Shown piece after piece: positions 1 to 11,400 of a stretch of DNA of 64,000 nt. Under the pieces are notes generated by a model that saw nothing but the letters and a program-made list of their open reading frames with translations, was not told where the DNA came from and ran no database searches. The first letter of the stretch is position 1; every line of letters begins with the position of its first letter. The translations under genes were made by a program, and so were the position numbers. Source of the DNA: Sipunculus nudus (taxonomy: Eukaryota; Annelida; Sipuncula; Golfingiida; Sipunculidae); NCBI GenBank assembly GCA_026874595.1, contig CM049307.1, positions 58,968,870-59,032,869 on the forward strand. Direction: 5' to 3'.

Positions 1-604
1 GGGCCTCCTTGCATGACAAGAATGAAGATTCTAGGTCCAGTTGTTACAATTTGTACCCCATTGACAGATAACCACATCTTTAAAGGTCTCAAAAATAAAA
101 AAATAAAAATGGTAAAAATTTGAAAAAAAAATAGAGGTGGCGCACCCAGTCTGCTGAAATTGATTGAACATGTCATGATCAATATGTATGCCAAAAATCA
201 TGAGCATCAGTGTTGTAGTTATTGAGATACTGGAGTTTTTGTATCAATTTTTCATTATTCTGGGGGGGTACTTTTGGAGCCATAGAACTTAATGGATATG
301 GGTAACAGAGACCTAATTTCAGGTTTCCATGGAGATTTTTCATGGGTCTCCCTGTGTGTAAAGAATGAAGATTCTAGGTCCAGTTGTTATGATATGTGCC
401 CTGTTAACAGATGTTCATATCTTAAAAGGTCTCAAAAATTGAGAAAAAAATTCATAAAAAATGGAAAAATACAGGTGGCACCACCAGTCTGCAGGACCTG
501 ATGGAACACTCCATGATCAATATGTATGCCAAAAATCATGACCATCAGTGATGTAGTTAATGAGATCTTGAAGTTTTTGTATGAAATTTTTTAATATTCT
601 AGGA
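1..604 (-). repeat. Inverted arm of ~300-bp repeat array
   Basis: About two units of the family that follows on the right, but in reverse orientation. Landmarks on this strand are the reverse complements of GGTCTCTGTTACCCATATCC and of GACCTAGAATCTTCATTC. The switch of orientation is near 604, where a unit breaks inside its AATATTCT segment and a plus-oriented unit begins. No coding potential. Confidence 0.8.
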
Positions 605-2132
605 AAAATCTCCTAGGAAACCAGAAATTAGGTCTCTGTTACCCATATCCTTTGAGCTATGGGGCCCCAAAGTACCCCCCAGAATAGTAAAAAATTTCAT
701 ACAAAAACTTCAATATCTCAATAACTACAACACTGATGGTAATGATTTTTGGCATACATATTGATCATGAGATGTTCCATAAGTTCCTGCAGACTGGTGG
801 CGCCACCTGTATTTTTCGATTTTTTACAATTTTTCCTCTATTTTTGAGACGTTTAAAGATGCTGTCATCTGTTAACGTGGCACAAATCGTAACCGCTGGA
901 CCTAGAATCTTCATTCTCGACACACTGAGAAACCTATTAAAAGTCTCCGTGGAAACCATAAATTAGATCTCTGTTACCCATATCCTTCGAGCTATGGGGC
1001 CCCAAAGTACCCCCCAGAAAAGTCAAAAAAATTCATACAAAAACTTCAATATCTCATTAACTATTTGACTGATGGTCATGATTTTTGGCATACGTATTGA
1101 TCATGAGATGTTCCATCACTTCCTGCAGACTGGTGGCGTCACCTGAATTTAAAAATGTGAACAGCTGTTAACAGGGCACAAATCATAAAGACTGGACCTA
1201 GAATCTTCATTCTTGACACACTGAGAGGTCCATAAAAAGTCTGCATGGAAACCTGAAATAAGGTCTCTGTTACCCATATCCTTTGAGCTATGGGGGGCTC
1301 CCAATAACCCCCCAGAATAATGGAAAATTTGATAAAAACAAACTGCAACATCTCAATAACTACAACACTGATGGTCATGATTTTTGGCATACATATTGAT
1401 CAAGAGGTGTTTCATCAGTACCTGCAGACTGGTGGTAACACCTGTATTTTTTCAAATTTTCACAATTTTTTTTTTCTCTATTTTCGAGACCTTTCAGGAT
1501 GTAGTTATCTGTCAACAGGGCACAAATCATTAAAACTGGACCTAGAATCTTCATTCTTGACACACAGTGAGACCCATGAAAAGTCTCCATGGAAACCTGA
1601 AATTAGGTCTCTGTTACCCATATTCTTTAAGCTGTATGGCTCCAAATTACCCCCCAGAATAATGGAAAATTTGATACAAAAACTGCAGTATCTCAATAAC
1701 TACCACACTGATGGTCATGATTTTCGGCATACATATTGACCATGACCTGTTCCATCAGTTTCTGCAGACTGGGTGCGCCACCTCTATTTATTTTCAAATT
1801 TTTACGATTTTTTTTCTCTTTTTTTGATACCTTTAAAGATGTGGTTATCTGTCAACAGGGTACAAATCGCAACAACTGGACCTAGAATCTTCATTCTTGT
1901 CATGCAAGAAGGCCCATGAAAAGTGCCTGTGGAAACCTAAAATTAGGTCTCTGTTACCCATATCCTTCAAGCTATAGGACTCAGAAGTATCCCTCAGAAT
2001 AATGGACAATTTGATACAAAAGCTGAAGTATCTGAACAACTAATGGGGAGATCACCATGATTCTTTGCATGGATATTGATGTTTGTAAGTGTTTTTATTA
2101 GTTTCTGCAGACTGGTGGAGCCACCTGTATTT
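605..2132 (+). repeat. Tandem array of ~300-340-bp degenerate units
   Basis: The landmark GGTCTCTGTTACCC (or close variants) recurs at about 631, 965, 1262, 1606 and 1946. Each unit holds a run of C, the string TTTTTGGCATACATATTGATC, and GGTGGCGCCACC or a decayed form of it. The last unit is interrupted at 2133 by a mobile element and resumes after 3477. The short ORFs here are by-products of the repeat. Confidence 0.85.
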
Positions 2133-3477
2133 TTGTACCCGCCAAAACGAAGTTTTGTCGATACTATGTTTTTGACCGGGTTCCTCCGCCGTTGCCGTGT
2201 TCGTTTCCAGAGAGCTCCTCTGGGACTTGATTTTATCAGCTTTCCAAGCTCATATCTCGGGAACCGTTTGACTGATCAGGAAATAAAATTTATACTAATG
2301 TAGCCCTTGGATAGCTCTATAACATACACAAAAAATGGTGGCGCCACCTGTAACCATGTTTGCACAGTGTCCATCTGTTCATCTGCCTTTGGTTAAAATC
2401 ACTCATATCTCTGCAGTGAATTGACTAATTCACCTGAAATTTGGCATGCGTATACATCCTGGATAGCTTTCTTGATTTTATGACAGGTGGCGCCACCTAC
2501 ATTCTCATTCACGCTGATGACATCCAAGCTCATATTTCGGGAACCGTTTGACCGATCAGGCCAAAATTTTGCATGTATATAGATCTAACATAGCTCTTTA
2601 TCATACGCTAAACTGGTGGCGCCACCTGCAACCATTTTTGCACAGCGTCTGTCTGTTTGTCTGCCGTGCAATAATGTCACACATATCTCGGCAGTGGTTT
2701 GACATATCTGCCTAAAATTTTGCATTTTTATACATCCTGGATAGCTTTCTTGATTTTATGACAGGTGGCACCACCTACATTCATGTTCACGCTGATGACA
2801 TCCAAGCTCATATCTCGGGAACCGTTTGACTGATCGGGCCAAAATTTTGCATGTGTATAGATCTAACATAGCTCTTTATCATACACAAAACTGGTGGCAC
2901 CACCTGCAACCATTTATGCACAGTGTCTGTCTGTTTGTCTGCCGTGCAATAAAGTCACTCACATCTTGGCAGTGGTTTGACATATCTGCCTAAAATTTTG
3001 CAGTTTTATACATCCTGGATAGCTTTCTTGATTTTATGACAGGTGGCGCCACCTTTATTCTAGTTTATGCTGCAGACATCCAAGTTCATATCTCGGAAAC
3101 CGTTTGAATGATTGGGCCAAAATTTTGCATGTGTATAGATCTCACATAGGTCTTTATCATACACAAAACTGGAGGGGCCACCTGCAACCATTTTTGCACA
3201 TTTTGCACAGCGTCTGTTGGTCTGCCGTGGCCTAAAATCACTCATTTCTCTGTAGTGGTTTGACATAACTGCCTAAAATTTTGCATTTTTATACATACTG
3301 GATAGCTTTCTTGATTTTATGACAGGTGGCGCCACCTACATTCTAGTTAACGCTGCACACATCCATGCTAATATGCAACATACCTCACTCTGTTTCCCCT
3401 TGCCACTCAATCCATGCCTCACTTCACTAAGATTTTGGCAGATACACGTAGTCACTTGTCGGCTACCCGTATTCTAG
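2133..3477 (+). mobile_element. Pearl/HINE-like non-autonomous element, copy 1
   Basis: The 5' end reads TTGTACCCGCCAAAACGAAG. The 3' end carries TTTTGGCAGATACACG, then a hairpin (arms GTAGTC and GGCTAC, one G-T wobble), then CCCGTATT and CTAG. The interior is about eight ~145-bp monomers, each centred on AGGTGGCGCCACCT or a near copy (for example 2485, 3041, 3325). Monomers alternate between two types, giving a ~285-bp higher-order unit. The flanks match the ~300-bp repeat family, so this is a nested insertion. Subterminal inverted repeats, internal tandem repeats and a 3' hairpin followed by CTRR are traits of Helitron-related HINE/pearl elements; that class assignment is inference. Confidence 0.7.
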
Positions 3478-3510
3478 TTTTTAAAGTTTACACATTTTTT
3501 CTCTATTTTT
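3478..3510 (+). repeat. Resumption of the ~300-bp repeat unit
   Basis: The stretch with TTTACACATTTTTTCTCTA continues the unit broken at 2132, matching intact units near 1440-1490 and 1790-1830. Confidence 0.6.
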
Positions 3511-3788
3511 CAGATATATAAATACAGACTAAATCTTGGCCTGTTGGTTAATCTGTTTGATGCTTCAGTTGAATGCATATCTACCATTCTGATGATAAAA
3601 TTTCCTTTTGTGAATCTCTTCCCAGTCAGCTGAGCATCATGACCCATGTCAGATATATAAATACAGACTAAATCTTGGCCTGTTGGTTAATCTGTTTGAT
3701 GCTTCAGTTGAATGGATATCTACCATTCTGATGATAAAATTTCCTTTTGTGAATCTCTTCCCAGTCAGCTGAGCATCATGACCCATGG
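3511..3788 (+). repeat. Near-perfect 139-bp tandem duplication
   Basis: Two adjacent copies starting at CAGATATATAAATACAG (3511 and 3650) differ at about one base (GAATGC versus GAATGG). Each ends with GTCAGCTGAGCATCATGACC, a motif that reappears near 42117 in another repeat. The identity implies a recent duplication. Confidence 0.85.
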
Positions 3789-3844
3789 GTCACTTGTATT
3801 TTTTTGTATATATAAACAGGTGCTGTAACTCCCCATCATTATCC

Positions 3845-4160
3845 ATCATTTGGCAATACAAATTCATCATTTGCCCCTGATTTTATGGATCTATCAGGCT
3901 TATTTTGGCAATACAAGTGCATCATTTGTCCCAGATTTTATGTACTTGTCAGGCTGATTTGGCAATACAAGTGAATCATTGGCCTCTTGATTTTGTGGAC
4001 CTATCACACTGATTTGGCAATATAAGCAAAGCATTGGCCTCTTGGTTTTATGGACTTAGCGATGTATTTGACCATAATAGTGCACCCTTGGCTGTTTGAT
4101 TATACCAATTTGGCAATACAGGTCTATCATTTACACTAATTTGGCAATGCAGTTGCAGAG
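3845..4160 (+). repeat. ~55-bp degenerate tandem repeat
   Basis: TTTGGCAATACAAG or close variants recur at about 3851, 3906, 3960 and 4015, then less regularly at 4111 and 4142, with CATCATTTG and GATTTTATGGA between them. Confidence 0.7.
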
Positions 4161-5086
4161 GTCTCCGATTCTTAACTTTTCACCTTGGCAAAAAAGCACA
4201 TGCTTGAAGTCATTTTAGGCAAATTCAGAAAAAAAATGATTAACTTGGGTGTAGTATGCAAGGGTCTCTGTCGCTTGTGCTGAAGGTCTCATGGGAAGTG
4301 CTACTTTCACACGTGGCCCAACTGCCATGAATGGACAATGCAAACACCTATCCAAGATTTCATATTAGCAAATATATAAGCAAATATTGCATTACAGGCT
4401 TGAAGCACTTTGCTTGGTTGAAGCTTGTCTGTAGTTGAAAGTATAAAATGATTAAATTTAATTATAAATTTTCAGGTTTGTACAAAAATGCCTAAGCCTC
4501 TTGAAATGTTCAATTTACCATCATAATTTGTCATTTTTGTTCAGGCTCTTTGAAGGTCAGCTTTCTGAAGTCCAGTTTATGCAGTATTGTCTCATGATTT
4601 GTGAGACAGAACTGCTCTGTAAACAAGCTTCTTAGCAAGGTTTGAAAAAAAAATTAGACTGGCCCAGTTGGTAAGCCTATTGTTGCTGTACAGCTACACC
4701 TATCCTAAGACGGGTACTGATCGATAATTCTTGGACAGACATGCTTACAATATATGAGCCAGCAGGTGTTTTGGGGTCTGTTATGTCATTATCAAGGCAT
4801 GGAATTGTTTTATTTTCAAATTTTAGTGGAAGACATTACTGATTTGCAGGTCTAGAAGGATGTGTTCCTGTGGTCCCCCCCCCCCCCCCCCCCACAAGCT
4901 GTGAAGCCAACAATTCAGCTAACGGATTAAATTCTATCTATGTCATCATGCAAGCAAGGAGAAACTGCCACTGATCAGACAACTTACAAAAAGGTGCAAA
5001 TTTACAAAAGTTGTGCATATATATATGTGCTGTTTGTTCCCTGTGCTATTCAGCAGTCTTTATAAAGCAATTTTGTTGATAAAAAC
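4161..5086. other. Unassigned intergenic stretch with poly-C tract
   Basis: No gene recognised. The only clear feature is a run of 19 C at 4875-4893. Confidence 0.5.
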
Positions 5087-8000
5087 TTTATTAAAAATAT
5101 GTACAAGTTGTTATTGCACAATACACATGATCTGATTTACATTTATGCAATTATTTTGTATCATAGTCACCACAGTATTTATTATTGTACGTCAACTGAC
5201 AAACTGACATGCATGTTTAATGGATATTTGTAGCAGCAGGGCTCTTTTATCAAATATAACAAAATTTCATCCAGGTGTAACTGTACTTCAAATGATTTAG
5301 AGATAGAATTAGGATAAAAAGCATATGTAAAAAGCTACATGAAAAAGCAAAATTAACCTAAGGATTAATAAATAATTACAATAATAATAAATTACCAATT
5401 GTTCAGTGAATTGGTGATATTATAATACCAAATATGCCTGGATCCCAACCCCTGTGAAAACACTGCAGGGTTTAAATTAAAGGCCAGGTCAGAAACAAAA
5501 TGGAGATCAAGGGCACAAATGCGCCCCAATAGTTTCTTCTCTCAACCTTTCAGTGTTTTTTGGAGGGTTTCAATGACAGTGATTAACGGTTGATGACCAG
5601 GGTCACTGCCAGATGTACTTGCTACTGTTCTCCACAAGGCTTTTAATGTTTTGTCCATGTTGAAGTTCCAAATGAATGCATTCCTACCACAATAGTAATA
5701 TAAATTTAAGTTTCACGAAAATTTGTCAATAAATAAACATTAACCAAAAGCACAGTTGAGTCAATATGTTCAGGAGCATTTCTATATTATTTTTGCACTT
5801 GGCCAAAGCCCAACTCCAAGATATTAAGGAAGACAAAGTTAACAATGAACAATACATTATGGCTGAATATATGTAGAGATGTTTTGTAGAAACAAGAAAC
5901 ACCAGTCTCTCTTGCACTGGCAGCTGCCTTTCTTTATTGTTATACTAGGGAAAAGAAGCATCTATGAAAATTCCCCAGGAATCTTACTGAAAGTTGTGTG
6001 CAATTGGACAAAACATACAATTTAAACCACCTGTAAACAATATTTAAGTAACAACTCTTGTGACTGGGATTGAGCCTTCAAGGCGAGGCATGACGAAATG
6101 AAAATTTATTGTATGAAGTGTAATTACAAATATTGTCCATGAAAAAATAATCATCCACACTATGTAGTCCTATATTTTATTTTGTGTTCTCTCCTCCAAA
6201 CCTGTGGGAGTCACCAGTGGGGAACAAACCTTGAACCGCAGAAACTCTAGTCTGTACACGATCAAGTTTTACAACAATTTACATGAAGGTACAGGTCTAA
6301 GGTTCCACACTGGTAACCCCCAGAATGACAAAGATTTACACTTGAAACATGATCCTATTTGATATAACAAGCTATGCAGGTCCTAGAGTCTTGGATTACT
6401 ACTACAATAACAAGCTGTACAGTTCTGGGGCATAGCCTTTTCCCCCCACTACACTTTGGGTAACAAATATAGAAAAAAAGTGCAGCTATGAATTTCAAAT
6501 TTTGTAGACTTTTTGGAATGTTCCAAGGCAAATCTTGGTTTGGTGGAGTTTTGTGAAGTAAATAAAATCAGTGTATGTGCTCTTGATGCTTGCTTGCAGC
6601 AGGTCTAGCTTGAAGGGGGTTGAGCCCTTCAAATGTTCCCCGTCATCCTCCTAACCCCAGCCCCACCCAAATTAGTTTGCTACTTTGCAACTTTTACTAG
6701 GCTGAGAGTTGAAGCAGGAAAAAAATGCACAAAAACACACAAGTAATCTGTTTGTACACAAGATATAAAAATTACCCCATGTATTAAATATCTGTAACGG
6801 TTCTTCACCAGGAACATTTATCATATTATATTTATTATAATTATTATATATAAACTCCTGTATGTATACTCCTCGCTTGCTGGCTGCAGTGTTATTTCCT
6901 AGAATACAGCTGAAGCAAGGCAGATAGCCACCGTCGTCCACATGAACGTTTATCTTTTTTACTCCGATGCATGTACCAGCATGTTCACGATTTCCTAGCG
7001 GTTTACAAAAACACTGCCAAAAACAGGAGGGGACAGCAGGATGCAAGACCTACTATGGAATCAAAAATTAATTGTAAACAGGAAAATATGACACAAACCA
7101 TGCACTATTTGAGTAAGTTGTTGCAGTCCCTGAATTGATGCCTACAGTAAAGAAACATTGTGGCAGTGGCATACCATAGGCTTAACACAGACACTTCTCC
7201 CCTCCCCCTACCCCCCTTAATTGGTTATCACCCCATCAGTTCAATGCCCTCCCTCACAGTTCCCTCGTACTGCACAATGATTGTAGTCCTTTGATCCATT
7301 TTTAACATGCCCTTGCATAGCATGATGGCTACATAGCTTGGTGGTAAGTGCTTGCTCAAGGTATTGATCTCCATCACCCTCCTTCGTCCTGCGAGGCAAG
7401 CTTTTGTGTGATTTCTTTGCACTATCCACTGTGGCTGCTCTCACCCCTACACCAGCCCTTCCCAGTCTGCCTGTGTTCTGAACCTAGTGGTAACGATCGG
7501 AGACCCTGGCATCCATTATAGCGGAGTCTCTATGTCATTGCAAAGTACATGAACACACGGATCCTAGGCTGTTTGTACAACGCAACTAGAAAATACACAA
7601 TTCATTTTACATATGAGAAGGAAAGAAAACGTACAAACAAAACAATAATTTAACTGCTATAATATAAATGTACCAGCTACACAATTGGGCGAGACCCGTT
7701 CTGGTTCCACAGTCACGAGTCTCATCTGTAGGTGTGTATGTACAGGTGAGAATGAAAGATATCACTGGTTTCACCAATATGTGGATAACATGTCGCTGCT
7801 AAGAGGAATGACACAAAACACGCACACACGGTAGTAAAGTCTTAGCGAGATGTTTGCTTTTATAGTTTTTCCTTGGCAAGTAGTTTTCCTCTACACACTG
7901 TGAATTAAAGCTCAGTGTCAATTTGCTGGGCAAAAGAGCCTCTGCGAGTCATGTTGGTCTAAAATCACAGCTCATTGAGAAGTCTAGAACACAGTTTGCA

Positions 8001-8179
8001 TTAACTAGTGGCCATGCTGTTTCAAGTTCTTCACATTAAGTCCACGGTAATAGCCAAACTGTGTCCACTCAAGAAGGTCAGGTTTTTTTTGGGATATTAC
8101 TATTTTTTAATGTATGGCTCCAACTCTTGAATTGCATACTTCCACTCCAAGAAAGCACCGAATCGTCCTCAGTTTCGTG
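5087..8179 (-). other. Candidate G3BP 3' UTR
   Basis: Sequence downstream of the G3BP stop codon, with no coding potential and almost no match to the repeat families around it, which would fit a long 3' UTR. Candidate polyadenylation signals on the minus strand (TTTATT on the plus strand) lie at 6829-6836, 6106-6111 and 5087-5092. The last is offered as the outer limit only. The real end cannot be fixed without transcript data. Confidence 0.35.
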
Positions 8180-8428
8180 TTAGCGTCGTGGTACTCCGAA
8201 TCCTCCTCTTCCTCCAGGGGGTCCTCTGTTGTCCCCACGTCCTCCTCCTGGTCCTCCACCTCTCATTCCACCCCGACCTGGGGGACCCATTCCTCCGCGC
8301 CCTGCTCCGAGTGGTCCCCCACGCCCTCCTAGCCTGGTACCGCTTCCAGGTCTCCCGCCTTCCATTCTCTGTTTCTTCTCTTCTACATTTAGTCTATGCT
8401 CACCCACATCATCCTTCAGCATTATAGG
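8180..8428 (-). CDS. G3BP: G3BP exon 11: end of RRM and RGG tail
   Basis: Acceptor TTTTGTAG before CCTATAATG. Encodes the last RRM strand ([19 protein letters not shown]) and about 60 residues rich in RGG and GGRG repeats up to the stop. Arginine-rich low-complexity tails of this kind bind RNA and drive condensation in G3BP. Confidence 0.93.
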   Translation of the reverse strand, partial: PIMLKDDVGEHRLNVEEKKQRMEGGRPGSGTRLGGRGGPLGAGRGGMGPPGRGGMRGGGPGGGRGDNRGPPGGRGGFGVPRR

Positions 8429-11400
8429 CTACAAAACAAAGTCGCACTAATCAGGTGAATACTCAGGATAATACATTATACAGTTCTTAACTGTTATGAT
8501 AAGTTTGTGTTCAAGCCACAATGGTTAATGGTATTCAATCATTCTGTTGTTGAATAAATACCTGTTTGTTACTTCACAGTGTGAGGAAAAAGCTAACAGA
8601 GAAAATACAACAAATATAAAGTGTTTTCTGAAAGATGCATCCAAAATTTTCAAAATCCAGGCTCAGCTTGAGCCAGAATTTCTGCATTTAATAAAACATT
8701 ACTGCAAATTATTCTTACTGCATTTCAAATTTACCATACACCCTAACAGTCTCTAATTTAAGATCCAAAACTTAAGTCAATATATCATAATCAAGAGTCA
8801 ACATACTACATAGATTCTATAGTATAAGACTAACTCCTAAAAGCCCACCTCTACAACTGATCCAACCATTTACCAACCTTTGACATTCAGAGATGGATGT
8901 GACAACAAATTTTAACTAGAATACGGGTAGTCGACAAGCGACTACGTGTATCCGCCAAAATCAGAGAAGGACGGGTGAAGTGAGGCATGGATTGAGTGGC
9001 AAGGGGATATAGAGTTACATATGTAAAATATTAGTATTGGATCTCTGCCACATAAACATGATTGTAGGTGGCGCCACCTGTTATTTGAACGAGAAACTAT
9101 CCAAGATATATACACATGCAAAATTTCAAGTGGAAAAGTCAAACCACTGCAGAGATATGAGTGATTTTATCCCACAGCAGACAAACAGATGGACGCTGTG
9201 CAAACATGGTTGCAGGTGGCGCCACCTTTTGTTGTGTATGTAATAAAGCTATCCCAGGGCTACATTTGTGTAAAAAATTTTTCCGGATCGGTCAAACGGT
9301 TCCCGAGATATGAGCTTGGATGTCTGCAGCGTTAACATGAATGTAGGTGGCGCCACCTGTCATAAAATCAAGGAAGCTATCTAGGATGTATACGCATGCG
9401 GAATTTTAGGTGAATTAGTCAAACCATTGCAGAGATATGAGTGATTTTAACCCCAGGCAGATGAACAAATGGACACTGTGCAAACATGGTTGCAGGTGGC
9501 GCCATCTTTTGTTGTGTATGTTATAAAGCTATCCCAGGGCTACATTTGTGTAAAAATTTTTTTCCGGATCGGTCAAACGGTTCCCGAGATTTATGGGTTT
9601 ATGTGTGGAGCGTTAACGTGAATGTAGGTGGCACAACCTGTCATAAAATCAAGAAAGCTATCTAGGATGTATATGCATGCCGATTTTTAGGTGAATTAGT
9701 CAAACCACTGCAGAGATATGAGTGATTTTAACCCAAGGCAGATGAACAAATGGACACCGTGCAAACATGGTTGCAGGTGGCGCCACCTTTTGTTGTGTAT
9801 GTTATAAAGCTATCCCAGGGCTACATTTGTGTAAAATTTTTTTCCGGATCGGTCAAACGGTTCCCGAGATATATGGGTTTATGTGTTGAGCGTTAACATG
9901 AATGTAGGTGGCGCCACCTGTCATAAAATTGAGAAAGCTATCTAGGATGTATATGCATGCCAAATTTTAGGTGAATTAGTCAAACCACTGCAGAGATATG
10001 AGTGATTTTAACCCCAGGCAGATGAACAGATGGACACTGTGCAAACATGGTTGCAGGTGGCGCCACCTTTTGTTGTGTATGTTATAAAGCTATTCCAGGG
10101 CTACATTTGTTTAAAAAAAATTTCCGGATCGGTCAAACGGTTCCCGAGATATACGGGTTTATGTGTGTAAACAGACGCACAAACGGACGCTGGGCAGAGA
10201 CGAAAGGTCAGAGGTCAAGGTCACTTGGTTAGGCACCAGTTCACATGTGACCCGATAATTTGTGTAAGTTTCGGAAAAATCTGTCCAGTAGTCTCAGAGG
10301 AGTTCTCCGGAAACGAACGCGGCGGCGGCGGAACCCGGTCAAAAACATAGTATCCGCAAAACTTCGTTTTGGCGGATACAATTACAATACACAATAGCTT
10401 CATAAATGAATTACCCTGACGAATGCTATCATAGCCATATTGTCACCCCAGTCTGAATGAAGAGGAAAAGTTACATTAGTGAACTGTTAATTTGGCTCAG
10501 TTTGAGTACAATGGAACTCTTCTCAGCATGGTATATAAGAGAGGGCAAGTTCCTATCATCACAGCCAATGTCAAACAAATGTGCATGTCAACACTCATTT
10601 CCCAGGGACAAGGTAAAAGCAGCAGATAAAAAGCGTACCTTCTTTTCATTGAGAATTTTTTGAACTGGTTCTTTACTGTCGAACACCACAAAACCAAAAT
10701 TCTGAAAAATAAAAGACAAGCAATATTAAAACAAATCTCCTACAAAAGCAAAACAATGACCAGACAAATATTTTCAACTTATTCAATCCATCAAATTCCT
10801 TAATAGAAATGTGAATCACATTACCTAAAAGTTTATCTCAACCCATCATGTTCAGAAACCAGTATATAAACTGAACATTCACTATGTATAAACTCAACAT
10901 TTGCAGTTTAACCTCTTCATCTTAAACTGTAAATCCTACTTTCTAAGTTATGATGTATATATCCACTGCAGGGAGTCATTGAAGAAATTAAGCAAATATT
11001 CATTTCGACATTCATAAGTAAACTGTAAATTTGGCTCAGTTTGAGTACAATGGAACTCTTATCAGCATGGTATATAAGAGAGGGCAAGTTCCTATCATCA
11101 CAACCAATTTCAAACAAATGTGCGTGTCAATACTCATTTCTGATCTTCAAGCAAACAAGACTTTGCAGTTATTTAAATTCTATTATTCCTTCAATATACT
11201 ATCTCTGTAAATCAATCTTCATTTCATGGCATGTTGAGACTTACGAAGGGTCATTAATCAAGATCATATCAATTACAAAAAAGTTATGGGTCATTTATTT
11301 GTACAATATTTGTAGTCATTTTATTAACTAATGTGAAGTATTTTGAAATTTCAACGAAGGATAAATGTTCACAAAAAATTCTTAACATTTATCAAGTTAT

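Noticed and set aside
2076-2303. 75-codon ORF
   Set aside because: It spans the junction between the ~300-bp repeat and the pearl-like element, so it is not a host gene.
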